A stretch of 64,000 nucleotides of DNA from Streptomyces sp. MNU76 (GTDB lineage: Bacteria > Actinomycetota > Actinomycetes > Streptomycetales > Streptomycetaceae), in assembly GCF_020982545.1 (NCBI RefSeq), contig NZ_JAJKLK010000003.1, positions 124,001 through 188,000 of the forward strand. Reading direction: 5' to 3'. Of the stretch, positions 1-8,681 are shown piece after piece (position 1 is the stretch's first letter; each line of letters opens with the position of its first letter). The position numbers and the translations under genes are program-made. The notes under the pieces were generated by a model that was not told the DNA's origin, searched no databases, and saw nothing but the letters and a program-made list of their open reading frames with translations.

Positions 1-482
1 AGGCCATCAAGTCGTACCTGGTCCATCAGGAGACGACGTTCGACGCGAACGAGGTGCGGCGCCACGTCACCGTCCTCGTCCTCACGGGCAACCGCTTCAT
101 CGTGAGCCACACCGACGAGCAGGCCGCGGACAGCACGTCACCGACGCCGTACGCCACGACGTCGACCGAGTCGGTGAAGATCGGCCGGATCTCGTCGGTC
201 GTGCTCAGCCGGGTCGTCGCCAACCCCGAGTCGTACACGCCGGGCACCCTGCCCCGCGAGGTCGTCCTGACCATCGGCTGGGGCGCCGTCTCCCGCATCG
301 ACCTGGAGCCCGCCGCCTGCGGCGACCCCAACTGCGAGGCGGACCACGGGTACACGGGCAGCTCGACGGCGGACGACCTCAGCCTGCGCGTCAGCGAGGC
401 CGGGGACGGCCCGGAGACCGTGCGCCAGGCCCTCGCCTTCGCGCAGTCCCTCTCCGAGGCAACCGCGGACACCGCCCGCTGA
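1..482 (+). CDS. DUF5998 family protein, 5'-truncated by the window edge
   Basis: The frame is open from base 3 to a TGA at 480-482, so only the last ~159 residues are visible. A GTG at 54 is internal, because coding continues in frame upstream of it. The visible part reads as a compact mixed alpha/beta domain with an N-terminal segment of the type VTVLVLTGNRFIVSHTDE and a conserved-looking CGDPNCEADHGY motif. I recognise it as the DUF5998 family of actinobacteria, which has no assigned function. Its stop overlaps the start of the next phosphodiesterase gene by one base (TGATG), so the two are translationally coupled; the same pairing is usual in Streptomyces as I recall. Family call is from memory of the sequence pattern. 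Confidence 0.75.
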   Translation, partial: AIKSYLVHQETTFDANEVRRHVTVLVLTGNRFIVSHTDEQAADSTSPTPYATTSTESVKIGRISSVVLSRVVANPESYTPGTLPREVVLTIGWGAVSRIDLEPAACGDPNCEADHGYTGSSTADDLSLRVSEAGDGPETVRQALAFAQSLSEATADTAR

Positions 483-1669
483 TGGCGCTGCCCACCTGGG
501 ACCACCCGGAACCCCTTGCCCTCGGCTCCGCCCCCGTCCCCGAGTACGGCGCCGGTTCGCTCGCCGACCTCCTGCCCACCCTCGCGGCGGGCATGGGGGT
601 CCCCGGCACGACCGCCTCGATACCGGAACTGACGGCGGCCGACCGGGTCTGTGTCTTCCTGGTGGACGGCCTGGGCTGGGAGCAGCTGAAGGCGCACCCC
701 GACGAGGCGCCCTACCTGACGGCCCTGCTGGCGTCCTCGCGCGGCGGCACCGGCCGCCCCATCACCGCGGGATACCCGGCCACCACCGCGACCTCCCTCG
801 CCTCCGTGGGCACCGGCCTCCCCCCGGGCGCGCACGGACTGCCCGGCTACACGGTCCGCAACCCGCAGACCGAGGAGCTGATGAACCAGCTCCGCTGGCA
901 GCCGTGGACCTCGCCGAAGGCCTGGCAGCCGTATCCCACGATCTTCCAGCTCGCCGACCGGGCGGGTGTGCACACCGCCCAGGTCACCTCCCCGGCCTTC
1001 CAGAACACGCCCCTCACACAGATCGCGCTGAGCGGCGGCACCTTCCACGGCCGCCTCTCCGGCGAGGACCGCATGGACCTGGCCGCCGAGCAACTGGCCG
1101 CCGGGGACCGCGCCTTGATCTACACGTACTACTCCGAGCTGGACGGCGCGGGGCACCGCTTCGGTGTCGACTCCGACGCCTGGCGCGGCCAGCTCATGCA
1201 CGTCGACCGACTGGTCCAGCGTCTGGCCGAGCAACTCCCGCCGCGCACCGCCCTGTACGTCACCGCCGACCACGGCATGATCGACATCCCGTTCGACGAG
1301 CGGCACCGCATCGACTTCGACGAGGACTGGGAGCTGCGCGCCGGGGTCGCCCTGCTGGGTGGCGAGGGCCGGGCCCGCCATGTCTACGCGGTGCCGGGCG
1401 CTCAGTCGGACGTCCTGACCTGCTGGCGTGAGGTGCTCGGCGAGCAGTTCTGGATCGCCTCGCGCGACGAGGCCATCGCGGCGGGCTGGTTCGGCCCGCA
1501 CATCGACGAACGTGTGTACGCCCGCATCGGGGACGTGGTCGCGGCGGCCCACGACGACGTCCTGATCGTCGCCTCCGAGCGGGAGCCCAAGGAGTCGGCG
1601 ATGGTCGGCAACCACGGTTCGATGACCCCCGTCGAACAGCTGGTCCCGCTCCTCGAAGTACGCTCCTGA
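482..1669 (+). CDS. Alkaline phosphatase superfamily nucleotide pyrophosphatase/phosphodiesterase
   Basis: 395 residues starting at ATG 482, overlapping the previous TGA by one base. The fold is type I phosphodiesterase/alkaline phosphatase. Metal-binding stretches are VFLVDGLGWEQL near residue 60, the nucleophile region GYPATTATSLASVGTG near 100, YYSELDGAGHRFG near 220 and VTADHGMIDIP near 262, and a final VGNHGSM near 380. These match the Asp/Thr/Asp-His/His two-metal centre of the NPP family. It probably hydrolyses a phosphodiester or pyrophosphate; the substrate is unknown. No signal peptide is visible, so it is likely cytoplasmic. Confidence 0.88.
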   Translation: MALPTWDHPEPLALGSAPVPEYGAGSLADLLPTLAAGMGVPGTTASIPELTAADRVCVFLVDGLGWEQLKAHPDEAPYLTALLASSRGGTGRPITAGYPATTATSLASVGTGLPPGAHGLPGYTVRNPQTEELMNQLRWQPWTSPKAWQPYPTIFQLADRAGVHTAQVTSPAFQNTPLTQIALSGGTFHGRLSGEDRMDLAAEQLAAGDRALIYTYYSELDGAGHRFGVDSDAWRGQLMHVDRLVQRLAEQLPPRTALYVTADHGMIDIPFDERHRIDFDEDWELRAGVALLGGEGRARHVYAVPGAQSDVLTCWREVLGEQFWIASRDEAIAAGWFGPHIDERVYARIGDVVAAAHDDVLIVASEREPKESAMVGNHGSMTPVEQLVPLLEVRS

Positions 1670-1758
1670 GGCCCTGCCGCCACCCAGCACACCCGCCCGC
1701 CGGATCTGCCCGACCCGCCGCCCCCTCGCCCTCCTCGCCGAAAGGTGCTCAACTCACC

Positions 1759-2406
1759 ATGCCCGAGCTGGTGTTCTTCTCCGGAACCATGGACTGCGGG
1801 AAGTCGACGCTGGCCCTCCAGATAGAGCACAACCGCTCGGCGCGCGGCCTCCAGGGCATGATCTTCACGCGTGACGACCGCGCGGGCGAGGGCAAGCTGT
1901 CGTCACGGCTGGGCCTGGTCACGGACGCCGTGGAGGTCGAGGACGGCCAGGACCTCTACGCCTATCTCGTCGACCACCTCTCCCAGGGCCGCCGCGCGGA
2001 CTATGTGATCGCCGACGAGGCCCAGTTCCTCGCCCCTGGGCAGATCGACCAACTCGCCCGCGTCGTGGACGACCTGGGCCTGGACGTGTACGCCTTCGGC
2101 ATCACCACCGACTTCCGTTCCAAGCTCTTCCCCGGCTCCCAGCGTCTGGTCGAGCTGGCCGACCGCGTCGAGGTCCTCCAGGTCGAGGCCCTGTGCTGGT
2201 GCGGTGCCCGCGCCACCCACAACGCCCGCACCATAGGCGGTCAGATGGTCGTCGAGGGCGCCCAGGTCGTCGTCGGCGACGTCAACCAGCCCGACGACAT
2301 CGGCTACGAGGTCCTCTGCCGCCGTCACCACCGCCGCCGGATGACGGCCGCCACGGCCCGCGCGGGCGCCCTCTCCCCGGACGTCCTCCCGGTCGAGACG
2401 GTCTGA
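1759..2406 (+). CDS. tdk: Thymidine kinase (type II)
   Basis: 215 residues, ATG 1759 preceded by an AAAGG-type ribosome site. It phosphorylates thymidine (and deoxyuridine) with ATP in pyrimidine salvage. The P-loop GTMDCGKST lies at residues 9-17, Walker B-like DYVIADEAQFL near 80, and the family segment YAFGITTDFRSKLFPGSQ near 115. The zinc-ribbon lasso is represented by CWCGARATHNAR near 150 and a C-terminal CRRHH; the usual CxxC spacing is altered, which is common in actinobacterial members. It is a separate unit about 90 bp after the phosphodiesterase, with no obvious terminator between them. Confidence 0.93.
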   Translation: MPELVFFSGTMDCGKSTLALQIEHNRSARGLQGMIFTRDDRAGEGKLSSRLGLVTDAVEVEDGQDLYAYLVDHLSQGRRADYVIADEAQFLAPGQIDQLARVVDDLGLDVYAFGITTDFRSKLFPGSQRLVELADRVEVLQVEALCWCGARATHNARTIGGQMVVEGAQVVVGDVNQPDDIGYEVLCRRHHRRRMTAATARAGALSPDVLPVETV

Positions 2407-2439
2407 CCCGACGGCGGTCCGGCGCGGGCCGCCCCCGGT

Positions 2440-3267
2440 TCACTCGACCGTGCGACCGTCCCCGTCGGCGGCCCGGTGTTCCGTGCGCACCACCGCGAAC
2501 TTCGCGCCCTCCGGGTCGGCCAGGGTGGCCACCGGGCCGTGCGGGGTGTCATGGGCCGGTTCGAGGACATGGCCGCCGAGTTCGACGACGCGGTCGGCGG
2601 CCTCGCCGGGGTCGGTCACCTCGAAGTAGGTCAGCCAGTGGGGCCCCCGGTCCCGGGGGAGTGCGCTGCCGACACCGTGGATGCCGGCCACCGGGCGGCC
2701 CCCCACGCGCAGGGTGACGTAGTCGAGGTCGGCGGAGACCACCGGCTCCTCCTCGTAGCCGAAGACCGTCTCGTAGAACTTGGCCACCAGCGAGCTGTCG
2801 ACGGTGCGGAGTTCGTCCCACGCGGGCGTGCCGGGGACGCCGGTGATGTCCGCGCCGAGGTGTCCCGCCGCCTGCCAGATGCCGAAGACGGCGCCCGCCG
2901 GGTCGGAGACGATCACCAGCCGGCCCGCGTCACCGGCGTCCAGCGGGCCCACGCCCACGGTGCCGCCGCAGTGCCGCACGGTCTCCGCCGTCCGGTCCGC
3001 GTCGGCCGAGGCGAAGTAGGGCGTCCAGGCGATGGGGAGATGTCGGTCCGGCGGCAGCTGGCCGATCCCCGCCACCTGCCGCCCGTCGAGCAGGGCTCGC
3101 ACGTACGGGCCGAGCTGCTGGGGGCCGGGCTGGAACTCCCAGCCGAACAGCGCCCCGTAGAACTCCTGGGTCGTGGCCGTGCCGTGCACCATCAGACTCA
3201 CCCAGCAGGGTGTGCCCGGTGGATACACGGTGCCGTTCAGGCCGGTCGACCCCCGTGCCTCGGTCAT
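2440..3267 (-). CDS. VOC family protein with two glyoxalase-like domains
   Basis: 275 residues. I chose ATG 3267 because a GAGGAGAG ribosome site sits just upstream, although the frame is open further. Two vicinal-oxygen-chelate repeats are visible: the first (residues ~20-130) opens with WVSLMVHGTATTQEFYGALF, the second (~145-265) with WDELRTVDSSLVAKFYETVF. Each ends with a DPEGA-type strand. Proteins of this double-VOC type are annotated as glyoxalase/bleomycin-resistance-like or as hydroxylases in antibiotic clusters. Substrate and metal dependence cannot be read here. It is convergent with tdk and stands alone. Confidence 0.85.
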   Translation of the reverse strand: MTEARGSTGLNGTVYPPGTPCWVSLMVHGTATTQEFYGALFGWEFQPGPQQLGPYVRALLDGRQVAGIGQLPPDRHLPIAWTPYFASADADRTAETVRHCGGTVGVGPLDAGDAGRLVIVSDPAGAVFGIWQAAGHLGADITGVPGTPAWDELRTVDSSLVAKFYETVFGYEEEPVVSADLDYVTLRVGGRPVAGIHGVGSALPRDRGPHWLTYFEVTDPGEAADRVVELGGHVLEPAHDTPHGPVATLADPEGAKFAVVRTEHRAADGDGRTVE

Positions 3268-3342
3268 CGTCACTCTCTCCTCGGCCCCTGGCGGTGGCCG
3301 TGTCCGTCGCCCTCGGTACGCGTGTACCGCGTCCATGCGCGA

Positions 3343-3525
3343 TCACGCCCCGTGCCGATGCTCGCACCACCCGTAGCGCCACAGGTCCGCGCCGCACCGC
3401 CGCTCGACGCGCGGGTACGCGACGGTGACCGGCTCGCCGGTCCCGGCTCTCGTTCCCGCCGCCGCCGTGTGGTGTCCGTCAGCTGTACAGCTCGTGCCTG
3501 ATCCCGTACGCCCGGTGATCGGCAC
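3343..3525 (-). CDS. Possible small Cys/Trp-containing protein, ~60 residues
   Basis: An open frame ends with the distinctive tail DLWRYGWCEHRHGA and contains VTVAYPRVERRCGAD. The tail is too compositionally ordered to look like random high-GC antisense, and it occupies an otherwise gene-free 320 bp between the VOC gene and the rhodanese gene. The only nearby start is GTG 3525, with no good ribosome site. Function unknown; it may be noncoding. I list it because of the tail, with low confidence. Confidence 0.3.
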   Translation of the reverse strand: MPITGRTGSGTSCTADGHHTAAAGTRAGTGEPVTVAYPRVERRCGADLWRYGWCEHRHGA

Positions 3526-3588
3526 CGCTCGGCGGGCAGAGTAGCGGGCGCCGGGCGAGGCGGCCACCCCGTGCGCGAGGATGGGGCC

Positions 3589-4416
3589 ATGAACGCCATC
3601 ATCTCGGCCCCCGAACTCGCCAACGAGCTGGCGGGAGCCCGTCCGCCGGTGATCCTGGACGTCCGCTGGCAGTTGGGCGGCCCCAACCTGCGCCCCGAGT
3701 ACGAGAAGGCGCACATCCCGACAGCCGTCTTCGTCGACCTGGACGCCGAACTCGCCGGTCCGGCCGGTGCCGGCGGCCGCCATCCGCTGCCCGACCTGGA
3801 CGGTTTCGGTACGGCGATGCGAGCGGCCGGCGTCTCGGCCGACCGTGCCGTCGTCGTGTACGACGGCGGGCTCAACTGGGCCGCCGCGCGCGCGTGGTGG
3901 CTGCTCCGCTGGGCCGGCCACCCCTCGGTGCGGGTTCTGGATGGCGGCCTGGCGGCCTGGACGGGCGCGCTGACGGCGGAGATCCCGGACCCCGCCCCGG
4001 GGACCTTCGAGCCCGTCCCCGGCGCGCTGCCGCTGCTCGACGCGGACGGCGCGGCGGCGCTGGCCCGCACCGGGCTGCTCCTTGACGCGCGGGCCGCCGA
4101 ACGCTACCGGGGCGATGTGGAACCCATCGACCCGGTCGGCGGGCACATCCCGGGCGCGGTGTCGGCCCCGACCACGGAGAACGTGGCCGAATCCGGCCTC
4201 TTCCGGACCGCCGCCGAACTCTCCGACCGCTTCAAGGGACTCGGCGCGACCGCCGACTCCGAGGTCGGCGTGTACTGCGGCTCCGGTGTCTCCGGCGCCC
4301 ACCAGGTGCTGGCGCTGGCCGTGGCGGGCATCCCGGCGGCCCTCTACGTGGGCTCGTGGTCGGAGTGGTCCCGGGACGGCGACCGCCCGGTGGCGACCGG
4401 ACCCGACCCCCAGTGA
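3589..4416 (+). CDS. Sulfurtransferase with two rhodanese domains
   Basis: 275 residues from ATG 3589 (GAGG lies 8-11 nt upstream). Thiosulfate or 3-mercaptopyruvate sulfurtransferase family: it moves sulfane sulfur to cyanide or thiol acceptors in the cytoplasm. The N-terminal inactive rhodanese domain carries ILDVRWQLGG, AHIPTAVFVDLD and VVVYDGG. The C-terminal catalytic domain carries LLLDARAAERYRGD and GHIPGAVSAP, and the active-site loop YCGSGVSGA with Cys at about residue 230. The loop CGSGV(S/T) is more typical of mercaptopyruvate/SseA-like members than the CRKGVT of bovine-type thiosulfate enzymes; this is a weak inference. Confidence 0.9.
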   Translation: MNAIISAPELANELAGARPPVILDVRWQLGGPNLRPEYEKAHIPTAVFVDLDAELAGPAGAGGRHPLPDLDGFGTAMRAAGVSADRAVVVYDGGLNWAAARAWWLLRWAGHPSVRVLDGGLAAWTGALTAEIPDPAPGTFEPVPGALPLLDADGAAALARTGLLLDARAAERYRGDVEPIDPVGGHIPGAVSAPTTENVAESGLFRTAAELSDRFKGLGATADSEVGVYCGSGVSGAHQVLALAVAGIPAALYVGSWSEWSRDGDRPVATGPDPQ

Positions 4417-4432
4417 CCCGGTGACGGCATGC

Positions 4433-4465
4433 GTGGGGCCCACATCTGAACGACGTGGGCCCCAC
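4433..4465. terminator. Hairpin between convergent genes
   Basis: GTGGGGCCCAC at 4433-4443 pairs perfectly with GTGGGCCCCAC at 4455-4465 across an 11-nt loop. It sits between the stop of the rhodanese gene and the stop of sepH, which converge. No T-tract follows on the plus strand, so it is a GC-hairpin terminator of the kind common in Streptomyces. Confidence 0.65.
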
Positions 4466-4575
4466 ACACGTATGAATGACCGATCCCGCACCCGAGATGG
4501 CATCGGAGACCGCACCCGAGAGAAACGGATCTGCTGGAAGGAGTGACCGCTCCGCCCCCCACCGCCGTAGTCCCG

Positions 4576-5610
4576 CTACTCCTGTTTCTTGCGTCTCGTA
4601 CCGAAGACGATCTCGTCCCAGCTCGGCACCGCGGCGCGCCGACCCGGTCGGACGCCGTCCGCCTCGGCCTGGCGGTCGGTGGCACCGATCAGCCGGTCGC
4701 GGTGGCCGCCCACCGACCGCGGCATGAGGACGTCCGCGTAGGCGGAGCCTGCCGAGGCCGCGGGAGCCGCGGACTCCTCCTCCGCCACTTCCTCGACGGA
4801 GACGGAGTCCTCCTGCGGTTCGGCGGAGGGCAGTTCGGGCACCACCAGGTCGCCCCGGTAGCTGGGGACGGCCTCCAGGATGCTGGTGAGCGAGTCGCGC
4901 TCGCTCACGATCTCCTCGTCGGCCTCGGGCGGCGCGGGCAGGACGGGACGTTCCGCCTGGCGGTCCAGGGGTCGGTCACGGGGCAGCCGCGCGATCCTCG
5001 GCACGAACGGGAAACTCGGCTCGGGCGTCCCGAGGTCGTCGGACTCGCCGATCAGCGACCGCGCTTCGTCGTCGACGGCCTGGACGAGCCGCCGGGGCGG
5101 GTCGTAGGTCCAGCTCGCCGAGTGCGGTTCGCCCGCGACGCAGTACACCAGCAGCACTTCCCAGGTGCCGTCGTCGCGGCGCCACGAGTCCCACTGGACG
5201 GTGTCCTTCTCTGCGCCGCGCAGCAGCAGTCGCTCCTGGACGGCTTCGCCGAGCTGGGGTCCCGCGGCGTTCTCGCCGGGGCGGCGGACCGGGGTCTTGC
5301 GCGCCCGCTCGGCCATGAAGGCACGCTCGGCCAGGACGGGACCCTCGAAGCGTCGGACCCGGTCGACGGGGATGCCGGCGAGCTGCGCGACCTCTTCGGC
5401 CGTGGCCCCCGCGCGTATCCGCGCCTGGATGTCACGGGGGCGGAGATGGCTCTCCACCTCGATCTCGATCTGGCCGAGGCGGGGTCGGTCGCCGCGCACG
5501 GCGGCACGCAGCCGTTCGTCGATCGGAAGCGTGTACTCCGTGGAATCGGCAGCCTTCAGCACCAGCCGTGTGCCGTCATTGGAGACGGCCACGACACGCA
5601 GTTCGGGCAT
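4576..5610 (-). CDS. sepH: Cell division protein SepH (DUF3071)
   Basis: 344 residues from ATG 5610, preceded by GGGAGG; the longer in-frame extension lacks a ribosome site. The N-terminal DUF3071 domain opens PELRVVAVSNDGTRLVLKAA and includes a helix-turn-helix region around residues 60-95 (GATAEEVAQLAGIPVDRVRRFE). A middle region with WRRDDGTWEVLLVY follows, then a long acidic, Pro-rich disordered tail ending in basic KKQE. In S. venezuelae SepH binds FtsZ and stimulates its assembly during vegetative and sporulation septation; assignment rests on the characteristic N-terminus. Monocistronic, with its own upstream region. Confidence 0.9.
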   Translation of the reverse strand: MPELRVVAVSNDGTRLVLKAADSTEYTLPIDERLRAAVRGDRPRLGQIEIEVESHLRPRDIQARIRAGATAEEVAQLAGIPVDRVRRFEGPVLAERAFMAERARKTPVRRPGENAAGPQLGEAVQERLLLRGAEKDTVQWDSWRRDDGTWEVLLVYCVAGEPHSASWTYDPPRRLVQAVDDEARSLIGESDDLGTPEPSFPFVPRIARLPRDRPLDRQAERPVLPAPPEADEEIVSERDSLTSILEAVPSYRGDLVVPELPSAEPQEDSVSVEEVAEEESAAPAASAGSAYADVLMPRSVGGHRDRLIGATDRQAEADGVRPGRRAAVPSWDEIVFGTRRKKQE

Positions 5611-6011
5611 GGGGACCTCCCGGGTGGTGCCTGCCGACGTCACGTGCGTCGCTGCTTCCGCTAGTCGAGTGTGGCCTGCCCGGGTGCAGCCTGCCACAAC
5701 CTTGCCGAGTTGCCCGGCGTGTCGGGCGTGAGCCCGAGACCGCCGTTATGGCACGGTTATCAATTCGCAACGCTAAGTGACGAACCTCATCACCCTGTGC
5801 AACGATCCCCCTCCCGGCGGTCCTCGAAGGCCCCGGACACCCTGGCGGGAGTCCGGACCCAGGGCTCGCAACAGTACTCCATTCGGGCCACTTGCGTGGA
5901 TCGGCACGCCGCTCAACTTCTCATGGGAGACGTCAATGCGCCGCCGGAACAGACCTTTTCGTGACCCCGGGAGGGACGTGCTTCACATGATCGCCAGAAC
6001 CGTCCGTCCGG
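5611..6011. other. Intergenic region upstream of sepH
   Basis: About 400 bp between the divergent end of sepH's start and the 3' end of the lactone oxidase gene. It should contain the sepH promoter. Base composition is noticeably less GC-rich around 5745-5800 and 5870-5960. Short forward frames starting at 5777 and 5938 do not resemble proteins I know. I see no hairpin or RNA gene worth naming. Confidence 0.4.
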
Positions 6012-7331
6012 CTACGCCCCGAGCACGCGGCGCAAGTAGTCGTTCTGGAAACGCCGTTCGGGGTCGAGCCGGTCACGCAGCGCCGTGAACTCGCCGAAGC
6101 GGGGATAGACCTTGGCGAAGTAGTCCGTGTCCCGCGTGTGCACCTTGCCCCAGTGCGGCCGTCCCTCGTGTGCGGTGAAGATCCGCTCGGCGGCGGTGAA
6201 GTAGGCCTGATAGGGCGTCCCCCTGAACATGTGCACGGCGACGTAGGCGCTCTCGCGGCCGGAGGCGGTGGAGAGCGTGATGTCGTCGGCCGGTGCGGTG
6301 CGCACCTCGACGGGGAAGCTGACGCGCAGGTTCGAACGGTCGACCATCGCCTTGAGTTCACGCAGCGTGTCCACGACGGCCTCGCGCGGAACGGCGAACT
6401 CCATCTCCACGAACCGCACTCGGCGCGGAGAAGTGAAGACCTTGTAGGGGATGTCGGTGTAGGTCCGCGCGGACAGGGCGCGGCTGGAGATCTGCGCGAT
6501 CGTCGGGATGGTCGCGGGAACCGCCTGTCCGACCCAGTTGGCCACCTGGAAGACGCCGTTGGAGAGGAACTCGTCCTCGAACCAGCTGTTCAGCTGTGGT
6601 ATCGGCTTCTCGGGGCCCGCGCTGCGGTTGTTGCGCTTGGTGTTGGTGTTGCCGGTGTGCGGGAACCAGTAGAACTCGAAGTGCTCGTTCTCGGCGTGCA
6701 GTTCGTCGAACTCGGCCAGCACCCGCTCGAACGGCATCGGTTCCTCGCGCGCCGTGAGCAGGAAGATCGGCTCCACGGCGAAGGTGATCTCGGTGACGAT
6801 GCCGAGGGCGCCGATGCCGACGCGGGCGGCGGCGAACACATCGGGGTTCTCCGTCGCGGAGCAGGTCAGCACCGACCCGTCGGCGGTGACCAGTTCGAGC
6901 CCCCGGATCTGGGCGGCGATCGAGGCCGAGTCACGGCCGGTGCCGTGGGTGCCGGTGCTGGTCGCGCCGGACACGGTCTGCTCCATGATGTCGCCCATGT
7001 TCGTGAGCGAGAGCCCCTCGCGCGCGAGAGCCAGGTTGAGCCTCTTGAGCGGAGTGCCGGCGGCGACCGTGACGGTCATGGCCTCACGGTCGATCTTGCG
7101 TATGCCCGTCAGCAGTTGGGGGCGGATCAACACGCCGTCGGTCGCGGCCGCGGCGGTGAACGAGTGGCCCGTGCCGACGGCCTTGACCCGGAGGTCCTCC
7201 TCGGCCGCCTGCCGTACGGCCGCGGCGAGTTCCTCGACGGTGGCCGGGGTGACCTCCCGTACGGGGCGGGAGGCGACATTCCCCGCCCAGTTACGCCACG
7301 TGCCGTTCTTGCCGATCACTGTGGTGCTCAT
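6012..7331 (-). CDS. FAD-linked sugar-lactone oxidase (D-arabinono-1,4-lactone oxidase type)
   Basis: 439 residues, ATG 7331. The PCMH-type FAD-binding domain (residues ~15-180) shows RPVREVTPATVEELAAAV, KAVGTGHSFTAAAATDG and the pyrophosphate-binding stretch MEQTVSGATSTGTHGTG. The C-terminal D-arabinono-1,4-lactone oxidase domain ends with the hallmark HWGKVHTRDTDYFAKVYPRFGEF followed by a basic tail. It oxidises an aldonolactone using oxygen or another acceptor; natural substrate unproven. Its start lies inside the 3' end of the MFS gene (41-bp overlap), indicating a two-gene operon transcribed leftwards. Confidence 0.88.
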   Translation of the reverse strand: MSTTVIGKNGTWRNWAGNVASRPVREVTPATVEELAAAVRQAAEEDLRVKAVGTGHSFTAAAATDGVLIRPQLLTGIRKIDREAMTVTVAAGTPLKRLNLALAREGLSLTNMGDIMEQTVSGATSTGTHGTGRDSASIAAQIRGLELVTADGSVLTCSATENPDVFAAARVGIGALGIVTEITFAVEPIFLLTAREEPMPFERVLAEFDELHAENEHFEFYWFPHTGNTNTKRNNRSAGPEKPIPQLNSWFEDEFLSNGVFQVANWVGQAVPATIPTIAQISSRALSARTYTDIPYKVFTSPRRVRFVEMEFAVPREAVVDTLRELKAMVDRSNLRVSFPVEVRTAPADDITLSTASGRESAYVAVHMFRGTPYQAYFTAAERIFTAHEGRPHWGKVHTRDTDYFAKVYPRFGEFTALRDRLDPERRFQNDYLRRVLGA

Positions 7332-8532
7332 GGGGCCCTCCCCGCCTTGGAGCCGGCCTGCGCAGCCGGCGGTACCCGAGAAAACCGACCGCGACCGCGA
7401 CGGCCCCGGAGGCCGCCGGAACCACGTACCCCGCCTTCGCCCCGGCCGCGTCGATCACCCAGCCGGAGACCGAGGATCCGAGCGCCACCCCGACCGCGAG
7501 CCCGGTGCCCACCCAGGTCATGCCCTCGGTCAGTTGCGTGCGTGGTACGTGCTCTTCGATGAGGGACATCGTCGTGATCATCGTGGGTGCGATGGACAGA
7601 CCCGCAACGAAGAGCGCCACGGCCAGAAACGGCAAGTTTCCGACCAGTAGGAGGGGGATCATACTCACGGCCATGCCGCACACGCCCAGCAACCATCGAC
7701 GTTCCGCCGCCGCGGAGAAGCGCAGCAGCCCGAAGACGATGCCCGCGGCGCAGGAACCGGCCGCGTAGAGGGCCAGGACCACGCTCGCGGCGGCCTTGTG
7801 GCCCCGCTCCTCGGCGAAGGCCACGGTGACCACGTCGACGGCCCCGAAGATCGCTCCGGTGGCCACGAACGTCGCCACCAGGACCTGCAGTCCGGGCGAA
7901 CGCAGCGCCGAACGCCCCTTGTCGTGCCGCTCGCGCGGATGCGGCGCCGGCTCCGTGGCGCGCTGGGCCGTCAGCCAGAAGACCCCGGCCGCGAGGAAGC
8001 AGGCGGCGAGCAGCGGTCCGGCCTCCGGGAACCACGCCGTGGACAGCCCGATGGAGATGATCGGCCCGAAGATGAAGCACACCTCGTCGACGACCGACTC
8101 GAAGGAGTAGGCGGTGTGCAGTTGCGGGGTGTCCCGGTACAGGGCCGCCCAGCGCGCCCGGGTCATCGCCCCGAGGCTCGGCACACAGCCGATGCCGGCC
8201 GAGCAGAGGTACAGCACCCAGTCCGGCCAGCCGTAGTGCGCGGCGACCAGGAGCCCCGCGGCGGCGGCCAGGGCCACGAGGGTCGCCGGACGCAGCACCC
8301 GCCGCTGCCCGTACTGGTCCACCAGACGGGAGATCTGTGGGCCGAGCACGGCGGCGGACAGCGCGATGGTCGCCGAGAGCGCGCCGGCCAGGCCGTACCG
8401 GCCGGTGAGCTGGGAGATCATGGTGACCACGCCGATGCCCATCATGGACAGCGGCATCCGGCCGAGGAGTCCCGCGGCGGTGAAGCCCTTGGTGCCGGGT
8501 GTGGCGAACAGGGCGGTGTAGGGGCTGGGCAC
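7291..8532 (-). CDS. Major facilitator superfamily transporter
   Basis: 413 residues from GTG 8532. About 12 hydrophobic segments are visible in two halves, with the loop GPQISRLVDQYGQRRVLRPATLV after segment 2 acting as the MFS motif A equivalent (DxxGxR). A central Arg/Pro-rich cytoplasmic loop lies near residue 205. It resembles the actinobacterial drug-efflux/sugar-efflux branch, but substrate cannot be inferred. It is first in a leftward operon with the lactone oxidase. The very C-terminus is basic and overlaps the next gene. Confidence 0.85.
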   Translation of the reverse strand: MPSPYTALFATPGTKGFTAAGLLGRMPLSMMGIGVVTMISQLTGRYGLAGALSATIALSAAVLGPQISRLVDQYGQRRVLRPATLVALAAAAGLLVAAHYGWPDWVLYLCSAGIGCVPSLGAMTRARWAALYRDTPQLHTAYSFESVVDEVCFIFGPIISIGLSTAWFPEAGPLLAACFLAAGVFWLTAQRATEPAPHPRERHDKGRSALRSPGLQVLVATFVATGAIFGAVDVVTVAFAEERGHKAAASVVLALYAAGSCAAGIVFGLLRFSAAAERRWLLGVCGMAVSMIPLLLVGNLPFLAVALFVAGLSIAPTMITTMSLIEEHVPRTQLTEGMTWVGTGLAVGVALGSSVSGWVIDAAGAKAGYVVPAASGAVAVAVGFLGYRRLRRPAPRRGGPHEHHSDRQERHVA

Positions 8533-8681
8533 GGGGGCTCCGGTCGTTCCGGGAAGCGGAGGGATGAGTTCCTCGTAAGGTGCGAACTCCGTCGATACAG
8601 CTTACGAGTGAGGTCACCCTAAGTCATCCTCGGGATGGGCCGGGATCCCGTCCGTCGGTGCCGGGTGGCAGGATCGGAGAC